Positions 54,441-64,000 of a DNA stretch of 64,000 nt are shown here, in pieces. Source of the DNA: Rugalucina vietnamica (lineage: Eukaryota > Mollusca > Bivalvia > Lucinida > Lucinidae); assembly GCA_964017185.1 (NCBI GenBank), contig OZ024871.1:23784488-23848487 (forward strand), read 5' to 3'. The translations under genes and the position numbers were made by a program. Numbering within the stretch: position 1 is the stretch's first letter; each line of letters opens with the position of its first letter. The notes beneath the pieces were generated by a model that did not search any database, was not told the origin of the DNA, and saw only the letters and a list, made by a program, of their open reading frames with translations.

Positions 54441-54874
54441 AAATAAAGTCCTTTAAGTCATAAATCTTGCAAAGATGAGTGGGATGATATGCACCAAACT
54501 TATCATTAGAAAAACTTAATTCTGTCACATTAACAGAAAATGTGTCTGATCAGGGTTTGTTATTGGCTACCTATGATGAAGGTTTTTAAAAGTACAATGT
54601 ACCTAAAATGAAAATGATCCCTTACCTAACATTGAAAAAAAGAACATTTACACTATTTTTTTTTCTTCAAAATGCAATGTAAAATTAAGTTCTTTCTACC
54701 ATCATGAATATTGGGATAATCTCTCTGCATGATCATGTATGTAAGATGCTCATTTATCCACAAATAAACTTTCATAACATAAGAGGATTGGCGGTCTTAT
54801 CCTGTGACCCTGCCAATAAACAGCCATAAAGCCAGTGGTCTTAATGAATTTATATGGTTTTGTCAGACCAGACA

Positions 54875-55244
54875 CACTGGGTGCTTCCTTCGTCCCGATA
54901 TAAAAAGGTTTTGTTTGACTTTTACTTAGGGTCCCGATAGGAATTGGTTTTGTTTGATTCAGGTACCACATTTTTTTCTACAATAATTCCTAGAATTTGG
55001 TCAAAAATTTGATGTGATTCTAATTTATGACGTCACTGAAAGAGTTTCAAGTCACAATATAGTGCTTTGAATGCAATTTTATTGTAACATTTAATTTGAT
55101 TTGTTAAAAGTGATATAAATTAAGCAATTTATGTTATTGTCGACTGTTTTGTTGAGATTTAATGTGTTAAAGAAGTAGAACAAAATCTGTTACCAAAAAG
55201 TCAAACAAAACCTTTTTATATCTGGACCAAGGAAGCACCCAGTG
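54875..55244. mobile_element. CACTG-ended MITE with 5-bp TSD AGACA
   Basis: TIRs CACTGGGTGCTTCCTT / AAGGAAGCACCCAGTG extend inward to pair over about 48 bp (TATAAAAAGGTTTTGTTTGA / TCAAACAAAACCTTTTTATA). AGACA precedes and follows (54870-54874, 55245-55249). A CAC-type terminus with a 5-bp duplication is what Transib elements make. Confidence 0.88.
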
Positions 55245-55293
55245 AGACAGGAGCAGTAGTACAATGGTGGATGTCTCAAGCCAGTAGTCATTT

Positions 55294-55527
55294 GAGCCGC
55301 CTCGTGGGAAAACCAACAATGTGGTTTCCGAACAGGTCCGACACAAACCGGCCTGTACAAGCACAGAAAAGAGCTAGAAGCTTGAAATTTCGGATTTAAG
55401 TAGAAGAGAAATTGTACTATCCGAGTAGCGAAAACAAAGGCGCTGATCAGCTTTGCGGTTACTGCGAAGCTGATCTGCGTCTTGGTTTTCGCCTATGCAG
55501 ATTGTTGGTTTTCCCATGAGACGGCTC
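55294..55527 (+). mobile_element. GAGCC-MITE, full length, TSD ATTT
   Basis: Flanks ATTT/ATTT; core CTTTGCGGTTACTGCGAAG. Confidence 0.92.
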
Positions 55528-55779
55528 ATTTAGCTTGCATTATTGACCTGGGTTGTTTTGTGGGCCACTGACGGCTTGAGATTAAAAAAACAACACATGA
55601 CCAAGCCTGATAACAGCACTGAAAGAAAGCAAGCTTATGGCTAACATAGTTAGCTCCTTAACTAGACACATCTATTAAGATTTTATCCAGTGCCTTGGAC
55701 ATGTTCATGTTGGGCTTGAAGCCCCATTTTGACAACACTGGCTATCCGCACGACGGTTGTGCCGATAAGCCCTGATCTA
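55528..55779. other. Unassigned intergenic DNA
   Basis: No gene or repeat recognised; it may contain the degraded 5' part of LINE copy 2. Confidence 0.35.
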
Positions 55780-55942
55780 ATATTTTCACTCTCGAACTGG
55801 AAAACACTGATCCCTACAACCCAGGAAAAATGAAAATGCTAAAACATTTTGATCATTCGTAAAGTCACTTTAAAAAGACGCGCGAAAATGGAATTCTTCA
55901 AAAAGACACTGTTGATAAGGCAAATATCAGTAATAAACAATT

Positions 55943-58085
55943 GGCGATCGCTACTGACAGCCGGCTGTCAATAGCGAATGTTCGCTATTGACAGCCGGCT
56001 ACACATTTTCATATATATTAATGTGCATAAGTTTATTTCTCTATATTTAAAATGAAATGGTTTCATAAATCCTAGTAATAATCAACCCCATGGGAGTCAA
56101 ACACATCACAAGGAAAACGAATAACTTGAAATTCAGTATTTATTATTTTCATTATCAAAATATAAAATATTCTGTCACAGCTGCACCAATATATTGTTAT
56201 CACATTTATTATTGAAGTGTTTATGATTTATAAAGTCATTTATTTATATATACAAATTTATTTATTAGATTACCCAGCAGTTTATTCTGAAAAAGATGTA
56301 GAAACATGATGTTATGAACATTTGTACAGCACTGAGGCACGGACAAAATTTCAAATTCATAATTGTATTCAAAAAGATAAACTTTTATCCATTTCCTGCA
56401 AGTTTATAACCATTTTAATCACTTTATATCAGTATTCCTCCATCTTATGCATAAATGTCTGAATGAAGTAGTTTTCAAGTCGAGATCATAGTCAGAATCT
56501 ATCACATGCTAGAGTTTCAACAAGATGTGATCCAGCATGAAAATTATACAACATTTTGCATCCAATTTATGAAGAAATCTGTAATTTTGATGATTTTTTG
56601 CATCCCAGCAGATATAAATGTTTAAATTATCATGTTTTTGTTAAATACAAAGCACATTCAAAATCTGCAGGAATTTTACATTTTGGAGATTTTTCCAAGA
56701 TCTGAAATTTATTTCATCCCAATAAGTGTTATCTTCGGTATGAATTATTCCCCAGTAAGGCCTAAATGTGTGTGGACTTAGCCATGACCCCTGTTTATGC
56801 TAGTCTGGAGGATTCAACTGACCTCAGTTTCCATTTTCAGGGCCAGAAAATTTAGTTTTAATCTCAGAAATAGTTTCATGTGATTATGACTTCTCAATAA
56901 GTGTTATCCCCGGTATGAATTCCTCAGTAAGGCATAAAATGTGTGTGAACTCAGCCATGACCTGTGTTTATTTCCTAGTCTGGATGATTCAACTCACCAC
57001 AGGCATCATTTAAACCCAGGAGTTCAAGTCTGACATGATACAGGTACAAATGGTACAAGAATAAATGACTTCTATATTGATTATAAAGGACCGTATTGAT
57101 TTAGAATTTTAAAGATCTAGATTTTGGCCTTTTGTCCCAGTCATCTAACCCCATTTCCAGATCAAAAGACTAGTCCCTTGGATTTGATGGCATACATGGA
57201 ATACAAGCCCTATATGTAGCCTACTTTTTCCAAGTATGCAGTTGTCAAAAGATGGACTTTAAGAAACATCAATATGAGGAGAGTGCCACGTTTAAAAGAT
57301 ATTTCAGATTATTTTTATCTCTAGCCCTACCCCAGGTATGTACCATTTGGCGTCATGTCATAGACTATAAGCTAGAATCATAAGGTTTTAATGTTATTCA
57401 TTTATCTGACAATATTGACATTAAATCTAAATCCATATCAGAAACCAACAGATATAAATTTAATCAGAAATATATAGCTGGCTGTCAGTAGCGAACTTTC
57501 GCTATTGACAGCCAGCTGTCCAGAGCGAACTTCTGCTAATGACAGCCAGCTCACCTAGTTGTTTATCGAATTGGTTTATAAAGTACTTAAAGTCATCTAT
57601 GTGCCATACTAGAGTTATAACAAGATTTGATCTGACATGGAAATGTTAAGAAGACAGTGTTATATTTAAAAGATCTTGGATTATTTTGATCTCTATTTCT
57701 ATTCAAGTATGGACCCTAAACTAAAGCTCCATGCCATTGAATGAAATCTACCCTTAAAGGTACTTATAGCTTAAGGAATGCCTTATAAGTCACAAAGGGG
57801 CTGTCAGAAAACTTGAAAGAAAAAGTTACATTAATTTAGTATTACCACAAATTTTAACATTTTTTGAAAGTCTGACTTCTGGCCCAAATTCCAAACATAC
57901 ATACAAAATATATGCTTAAAGGATACATGTGATGAACCTAGGGTCATATGATTTAATGCCATTCATTTATCTTACAATATTAAAGATAAGTCACCTGTTA
58001 GAAACCCACAAATAAAAAGAAATATATAGCTGGCTGTCAATAGCGAACTTTCGCTATTGACAGCCGGCTGTCAGTAGCCACTTCC
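55943..58085. mobile_element. 2.1-kb foldback-ended transposon, 9-bp TSD TAAACAATT
   Basis: Flanked by TAAACAATT at 55934-55942 and 58086-58094. TIRs GGCGATCGCTACTGACAGCC and, from the right, GGAAGTGGCTACTGACAGCC, continuing GGCTGTCAATAGCGAA. Each end is itself a palindrome (AGCCGGCTGTCAATAGCGAA facing TTCGCTATTGACAGCCGGCT); a third copy lies at 57476-57520. Inside, a ~175-bp stretch is repeated in tandem (AATAAGTGTTATC at 56721 and 56896). No transposase. A 9-bp duplication fits Mutator-type elements best. Confidence 0.85.
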
Positions 58086-58094
58086 TAAACAATT

Positions 58095-58734
58095 TCAGTC
58101 AGCTTTTACACGCGAAACTGACTCTGAAATATCCTCCAAAGGCACTAGACCATTCACCGCCATGGGCGAAATCACAGTTGACCCTAAAGGGGTCCTCAAA
58201 CTGTTAAATGAGCTTAAGGTACACAACAAGGCACCTGGGCCAGACGGCCCGAGTGCTAGGGTGTTAAAAGAATGTAGTTCTGAAATTGCCCCCATTCTGG
58301 CCTATATCTACAATGAGTTGCTTGCTCAGGGAAATGTACCAGATGATTAGCGACAGGCAAACGTAGCCCCAGTATTTAAAAAAGGTGAGAAATATGACCC
58401 CGCAAATTATCGACTGGTGTCGCTAACTTGCATCTGTTGCAAGACCCTTGAGCATATAATAGTCAGCAATATCACCTTTAAAATATTCTTGCTGACTGCC
58501 AGCACCGCTTCCGTAGTCAAAGGTCTTGTGAAATCCAACTGGTTCAGTTCTTTCATGACATGGATAGTAACCTGGACCGAGCTTTGATCCGGGGGTCACA
58601 GACAAACAGATGTGATCATCATGGATTTCCCAAAGGCCTTTGACAAGGTGCCACACAGGAGACTACTGCGGGATTAGAGGATCTACTCACATTCTCACAA
58701 GTGGATTGCTTCATGGCTCTCTGAGCACTTTCAA
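58095..58734 (+). pseudogene. LINE reverse-transcriptase fragment (first half)
   Basis: Readable as FTAMGEITVDPKGVLKLLNE, APGPDGPSARVLKECSSEIA and, after TAG replacing Trp (DD*RQ, about 58350), VAPVFKKGEKYDPANYR. A small deletion near 58475-58490 and further frame slips follow. Not functional. Confidence 0.9.
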
Positions 58735-58934
58735 TAAGAGCTGTCGCAGGACAGCATGCTCGACTGCTTCTGACCTTTGTCAAGCATAAGGCCAAACCCG
58801 ACCAGTAACCCAAAGCATTATGCTCACATCTTTTTGCCTTGATGCAATAAGGCAAAATCACAACCATGAAAGTTCACTATAACTACCTAAGATTTAAAGG
58901 TCTCACTCATATTGTGAAAGAATTGTGTTCATAT

Positions 58935-60290
58935 ACCAACTGAGTGCCAAGACACAAGGCAAAATCACTGAACCGTGAAAAAAGGTCACACTGACCTATA
59001 AGTATTGCAGGGTCAAAGGTCTAGTGATACTTACTCATAATGTGAAAGAAAAATGATCATATACCCATTCAGTGTTGAGATATAAAGCAAAATCACTGAA
59101 CAATGAAATTAGGTCATATTGACCTATAAGTATGTTTGGGTTAAAGGTGTGGTCATACTCATTCATAATCAGAAAGAAGTATGAAAAAATACCAACTGAG
59201 TGTTGAGATATAAGGCAAAATCACTGAACCATGAAATAAGGTCACAGTGACCCAGGACTACTTTATGGTCAAAGGTCTTGTCATACTCATACATATCGTG
59301 AAAGAAGTATGTTCATATACCAATTGAGTGCCGAGATATAAAGGAAAATCACTGAACCGTGAAATTAGGTCATATTGACCTAGGACTACTTTAGGGTCAA
59401 AGGTCTTGTCATACGCAAACATAGTGTGAAAGAAGTTTGTTCATAAACCAATTGAGTGCCGAGATATAAGGCAAAGTCACTGAACCATGAAATTAGGTCA
59501 CAGTGACCTATAAGTATATTGGGGTCAAAGGTCTGGTCATACTCACTCATAATCTGAAAAAAGTATGAAAATATACTAATTGAGTGTCAAGATATAAGGC
59601 AAAATCACTGAACCGTGAAATTAGGTCACAGTGACCTAGGACTACTTCAGGGTCAAAGGTCTTGTCATACACATTCATACTTTGAAAGAAGTTTGTTCAT
59701 AAACCATTTGAGTACCGAGATATAAGGCAAAATCACTGAAGCGTGAAATTAGGTCACAGTGACCTGTAAGTATATTGGGGTCAAAGGTCTGGTCATACTC
59801 ACTCATAATCTGAAAAAAGTATGAAAATATACTAATCGAGTGTCAAGATATAAGGCAAAATCACTGAACCGTGAAATTAGGTCACAGTGACCTAGGACTA
59901 CTTCAGGGTCAAAGGTCTTGTCATACGCAAACATACTTTGAAAGAAGTTTGTTCATAAACCATTTGAGTACCGAGATATAAGGCAAAATCACTGAACCGT
60001 GAAATTAGGTCACAGTGACCTATAAGTATATTGGGGTCAAAGCTCTGGTCATACTCACTCATAATCTGAAAAAAGTATGAAAATATACTAATTGAGTGTC
60101 AAGATATAAGGCAAAATCACTGAACCGTGAAATTAGGTCACAGTGACCTATAAGTATATTGGGGTCAAAGGCCTGGTCGTACTAACTCATAATCTGAAAG
60201 AAGTAAGAAAATATACTGATTGAGTGTCAAGATATAAGGCAAAATCACTGAACCATGGAAAGTAGGTCAACCGACCCTTACCGTCATGAC
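58935..60290. repeat. 128-bp satellite with an AGGTCAnnnTGACCT palindrome in each unit
   Basis: Ten palindromes start at 58983, 59111, 59239, 59367, 59495, 59623, 59751, 59879, 60007 and 60135, exactly 128 bp apart. Nine are perfect inverted repeats with a 3-base spacer; the one at 59239 has one change. Each unit also has GGTCAAAGGTC and AAGGCAAAATCACTGAACC. Confidence 0.95.
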
Positions 60291-60359
60291 ACACAAGTCA
60301 GTGTCACAAAGTCAAAAGATGAATCCTCCTAAGTTGTTTCTATTAAGAAATAAAAAGAA

Positions 60360-61040
60360 AAAAAAATCGAGGAGTTCTAGATTTTGACCTCTAGCCCCGC
60401 CCCCTGACTCCGACCCAGAGGTCCGATGTCATGGAACCTAAAGTGTATGAAGTATGAATGCTTTATGATAAGTTGTTGTCAAGATATGCCTCCTTGTAAA
60501 AGTTACACAGCAGTACATCTATTTTTTAGTGTTCTAGTTTTTAACCTCCAGCCCCACCCCACAGGCATGGACCCAGGGGCCCGATGCCATGGAATGAAAC
60601 TCAACCCTACAGGGTACCTATGGTCTGAGTATGAAAGCCCTCTGATAAAAAGTTTTCAAGATATAGACTTCTAGAATACTATATCACAGAAAAGCCATTA
60701 TTATTAATGGTGTTCTAGATTTTAACCTCTAGCCCCACCCCCTGGCATGGACCCAGGGATCTGATGCCATGGAATTAAAGCCGACCCTACAGGGTGTCAA
60801 TGGCCCAAGTATCAATGCTTTCTGATGAGTGGTTGTCAAGATATGGACTTCTAGAAAACTTTAACATAAGAATTGCCATTTTTGAAGGTGTTCTAGATTT
60901 TAACCTCCAGCCCCACCCCCTGGCCTGGACCCAGGGGCCCGATGCCATGGAATGAAAGCTAACCCTACAGGGTATCTATGGTCCAAGTATGAATGCTTTC
61001 TGATGAGTGGTTGTCAAGATATGGACTTCTAGAAAACTTT
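60360..61040. repeat. ~180-bp satellite, about four units
   Basis: Units start TTCTAGATTTTAACCTCCAG (near 60374, 60530, 60711 and 60892) and run through CATGGACCCAGGGGCCCGAT, CCCTACAGGGTA and GTTGTCAAGATATGGACTTC. Confidence 0.9.
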
Positions 61041-61049
61041 AACGCAAGT

Positions 61050-61116
61050 GTGACGCGCACGCGCACGGGAACGCGCACGGGAACGCGCACGGGAACGGGA
61101 ACGGGAACGTGGACGA
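61050..61116. repeat. GC-rich short tandem repeat
   Basis: GGGAACGCGCAC units grading into GGGAACGGGAACG; it takes the place of the GAC-type run in sister elements. Confidence 0.9.
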
Positions 61117-61160
61117 CCGGGGTGACTGCAATAGCTCTATGCACTTCGTGCAGTCGAGCT

Positions 61161-62116
61161 AAAAAGTGGTGTTAGATGGCCAAGCCTCAGATCAAGTCCC
61201 TGTACTATCTGGTGTCCCTCAAGGATCGGTCTTGGGACCGGTCCTTTTCTTGGTTTTCATAAATGATCTTCTGGACAATATCAGGTCATCCGTTCGCCTC
61301 TTGCCGATGATTGTGTTCTGTACAGGAACATTAAAACCCTCACAGATTGCCAGATCTTACAGGATGACCTGAATAGCCTAGGACAATGGGAGACCAATTG
61401 GCAAATGAAATTTAACCATGCCAAATGTCATTCAATGAGAGTGACCCAGCACCTCCCTAGCAATCAAATACACTTCAACTACTCACTGCATCAACAAACA
61501 TTGGAACAGGTTCAGTCAGCCAAATATCTTGGAATTACTATTACTGACAACTTGGAATGGGGTCAACATGTTTCTGAAATTTCTTCTGAAACAAAGACTT
61601 TTGGTTTTCTTTGGTGCAATTTGGCACTTGCACCTCGGCATACAAAGGAGGTTGCATACCAAACATTAGTTTGTCTTCAGCTTGAGTATGCAGCTCCTAT
61701 TTGGCATCACTATAATGAAACTGAGACAAAAAAGGTGGAGAAAGTGCAGAGGACAAACAGCCAGGTGGGTCTGCAGGGGATGGCATAATACCAGTAGCGT
61801 CGAAGACATGCTTGATGAATTTGATTGGCCATCCCTGGAGGACCGCAGGCTAAAGTCTTCATTAACTTTCATTTACAAGATTCACTGAGGTACAGTGTCT
61901 CTTGACAAACATCTGTCCCCCGGCACCCAGACTAAGAAATACCAGAGCATCTCATGATTCACAGTACACAAGATGCATGTCCTATAGTGATGCTATGAAG
62001 AATTCATTCTTCCCAAGGACTATTTCATTGTGGAAGACTGCTATTCCATTGTGGAATAGTCTTCCTTCTTCAGTGGTCGCATCTAAGACCACGGAAGAAT
62101 TTAAGGCTCTTATTTA
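61161..62116 (+). pseudogene. LINE reverse-transcriptase fragment (second half)
   Basis: Resumes at [20 protein letters not shown], but a one-base deletion removes the FADD frame ([10 protein letters not shown], about 61300). It continues in another frame as FNYSLHQQTLEQVQSAKYLG and ends EEFKALI* like copy 1, with a short duplication (WKTAIPLWNS) near 62030-62055. Confidence 0.9.
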
Positions 62117-62399
62117 AACCAAGGGTCCAGAGGTATACATTTTAGTATGCCTCTGTCTAGCTTCTTGTAAATAGTTTTAATGGCCCATCCCGAATGTTTT
62201 CCCCCTATTTTGCTAAATTTACCCACCCCACTCCTGAGGTGATGATCAGAACTTGATTGACTCAGTATCTGAAGAAAGACAGAAAAATCTGTGGAAAAAT
62301 TTTAGGAGTTTGGTGCTCAGATATGCATACAATACAATTTTGTTTTGATTTGGTGTATTTTAAATGAAAAACTAGAATTTGTTTTCTATGTGAAAACTG

Positions 62400-63849
62400 A
62401 TGTCTCCCCCCTTTCTAAGTGCATGTCCAAAATATGCAAGCAAGAGTTATAGTTCTTGTGCATCACATATCCTGTCATTCTGTTTTATAAGTGTACCAAG
62501 TTTCATTGAAATATCTCTTACGGTTTTCAAGTTATAGAGGGGGCACGAAAGTGTTTGGAAAATAATCAAAGGGAAATAACTCCAAATATATGAAAGCAAG
62601 AGTAATGATTCTTGTGCATCATGCTTTATAAGTGTACCAATCTCTAATGGTTTTTGAGTTATAGAGCAGACAAGAAATTGAATGAAAAATAATCAAAGGG
62701 AAATAACTCCAAAGATATGCAAGCAAGAGTTATGGTTCTTTAGCATGACACATCATCTCATAGTGCTTTATAAGTGTACCAAGTTTCATTGAAATATTTC
62801 TTATGGTTTTCAAATTATAGAGTGGACATGAAATTGTATGGAAAAATAATCAAAGGGAAATAACTCCAAAGATATGAAAGCAAGAGTTATAATTCTTGTG
62901 CATGACACATCGTCTCATCATGCTTTATAAGTGTACCAAGTTTCACTGAAATTTCTCTTACGGTTTTCAAGTTATAGGGTGGACACGAAATTGTATGGAA
63001 AATAATCAAAGGGAAATTACTCCAAAGATATGCAAGCAAGAGTTATGGTTCTTTAGCACGACACGTAATCTCATTGTGCTTTATAAGTGTACCAAGTTTC
63101 ATTGAAATAACTCTTACGATTTTCGAGTTATAAAGCGGACACGAAATTGTATGGAAAATAATCAAAGGGAAATAACTCATAAAATACTCAAGCCAGAGTT
63201 ATGGTTCTTGTGCATGACATATCGTCTGATCATGCTCAATAAGTGTACCAAGTTTTATTGAAAAATCTTAAACGGTTTTCAAGTTATACAGCGGACACGA
63301 AATTGTATCGAAAATAATCAAAGGGAAATAACTCCAAAAATACTCAAGCCAGAGTTATGGTTCATGTGTATGACACATCGTCTCATCGTGGTCTACAAGT
63401 GTACCAAGTTTCATTGAAAAATCCTTAACGGTTTTCAAGTTATACAGCGGACACGACATTGTATCGAAAATAATCAAAGGGAAATAACTCCAAAAATACT
63501 CAAGCTAGAGTTATGGTTCTTGTGCATGACACGTCGTTTCGTCGTGGTCTACAAGTGTACCAAGTTTCATTGAAAAATCTTTAACAGTTTTCAAGTTATA
63601 CAGCGGACACGAAATTGTATCGAAAATAATCAAAGGGAAATAACTCCAAAAATACTCAAGGTAGAGTTATGGTTCTTGTGCATGACACATCGTCTCATCG
63701 TGGTTTACAAGTGTACCATGTTTCATTGAAAAATCTTTAACGGTTTTCAAGTTATAGAGCGGACACGATTTGTGACGGACAGACAGACAGACAGACAGAC
63801 GCACGGGGAAAAACAATATGTCTCCCGACCCTGTCGGGGGGGAGACATA
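62400..63849 (+). mobile_element. Tandem-array element, ATGTCTCCCCCC ends
   Basis: Left ATGTCTCCCCCC, right GGGGGGAGACATA. About eight units of ~157 bp carry AATCAAAGGGAAATAACTCC (near 62566, 62692, 62849, 63007, 63164, 63316, 63473 and 63630) and GTACCAAGTTTCATTGAAA. A (GACA)n run (63775-63800) precedes the 3' hairpin TATGTCTCCC...GGGGGGAGACATA. Confidence 0.9.
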
Positions 63850-64000
63850 ATAAGTTAAATAACCGGTTTAGATTATTTCTGAGAAAATAATTACTTCCCT
63901 TGCTGACATTTTTACAAAAGCAAAAGCCCTATTCAAAATTATTTTCTGGCATAAAATGTTTATTTGTTAACCGATTTTCAAAATTTCTATGGCACTTTTT
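63850..64000. other. Window end, nothing recognised
   Basis: AT-rich sequence without gene or repeat. Confidence 0.4.

Larger units (their letters stand above)
58735..61162 (+). mobile_element. Tandem-array element of the AGCTC group with 128-bp and ~180-bp arrays
   Basis: 5' hairpin AGAGCTGTCGCAGGACAGCA followed by TGCTCGACTGC; 3' hairpin TAGCTC...GCAGTCGAGCTA with inner TGCACTTCGTGCA. Between are a 128-bp satellite, a ~180-bp satellite and a GGGAACGCGCAC short repeat. It is inserted in an A run of LINE copy 2 with at most 2 bp duplicated, as expected for Helitron/Helentron-like insertion rather than cut-and-paste transposition. Confidence 0.82.
55780..62290 (+). mobile_element. LINE copy 2, broken by two insertions
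   Basis: Three segments match the LINE at 16022-19515 in order: 55780-55942, 58095-58734 and 61161-62290. They correspond to the linker before the reverse transcriptase, the first RT half, and the second RT half plus 3' UTR. The gaps are the insertions 55943-58085 and 58735-61160. The copy is 5' truncated. Confidence 0.9.

Noticed and set aside
58935..60290. CRISPR-like regular spacing
   Set aside because: The whole 128-bp unit is repeated, with no unique spacers, in a eukaryotic transposon.

Overview
This window is animal nuclear DNA from a compact-gene, transposon-saturated genome. Host genes are split by GT-AG introns with AT-rich sequence between them. The tandem-repeat elements (units carrying AAAGGGAAATAACTC, AGGTCAAGGTCA and similar words, ending in GACGG or GACA runs) resemble families described in bivalves, so a marine or freshwater bivalve mollusc is the best guess. 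No species can be named from the sequence alone. No bacterial operons, rRNA, CRISPR arrays or intact tRNA genes were seen.

Four host genes can be reconstructed. (1) A trypsin-like serine protease lies on the minus strand: five exons between 8592 and 3379 with His and Asp catalytic exons, while the Ser exon is missing from the window. (2) A folate-receptor-domain secreted protein lies on the minus strand at 12018-11428. (3) A TMEM220-like four-pass membrane protein lies on the plus strand, six exons, 20921-26288. (4) A complete erlin (SPFH-domain ER membrane protein, ERLIN1/2 type) lies on the minus strand, ten exons, 54081-43993, 331 residues. Exon phases are mutually consistent in every multi-exon gene.

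The rest is mostly mobile DNA. One MITE family, about 235 bp with GAGCCGCC ends, a long central palindrome and 4-bp A/T duplications, has about 35 copies and sits in introns, intergenic DNA and beside splice sites. A nearly intact LINE (16022-19515; PHD-like finger, endonuclease, reverse transcriptase, 2A-like motif) has a second, broken copy at 55780-62290 that was split by two later insertions. An RTE-type LINE tail lies in an erlin intron. Smaller elements include a hAT-like pair, mariner- and pogo-like MITEs, a CACTG-ended MITE with a 5-bp duplication, a TGCAC-ended family with 3-bp duplications, tRNA-derived SINEs and several long foldbacks.

Four tandem-array element families (24119-25411; 32671-39772; 62400-63849; and the AGCTC-ended group at 34935, 47086 and 58735) differ in sequence but share one architecture: terminal word, core tandem array, usually a short GAC- or GACA-type run, then a 3' hairpin whose arms repeat the terminal word. 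One of them carries a strict 128-bp satellite with an estrogen-response-element-like palindrome in each unit. The most unusual local structure is in TMEM220, where two exon ends have been tandemly duplicated together with their splice donors.
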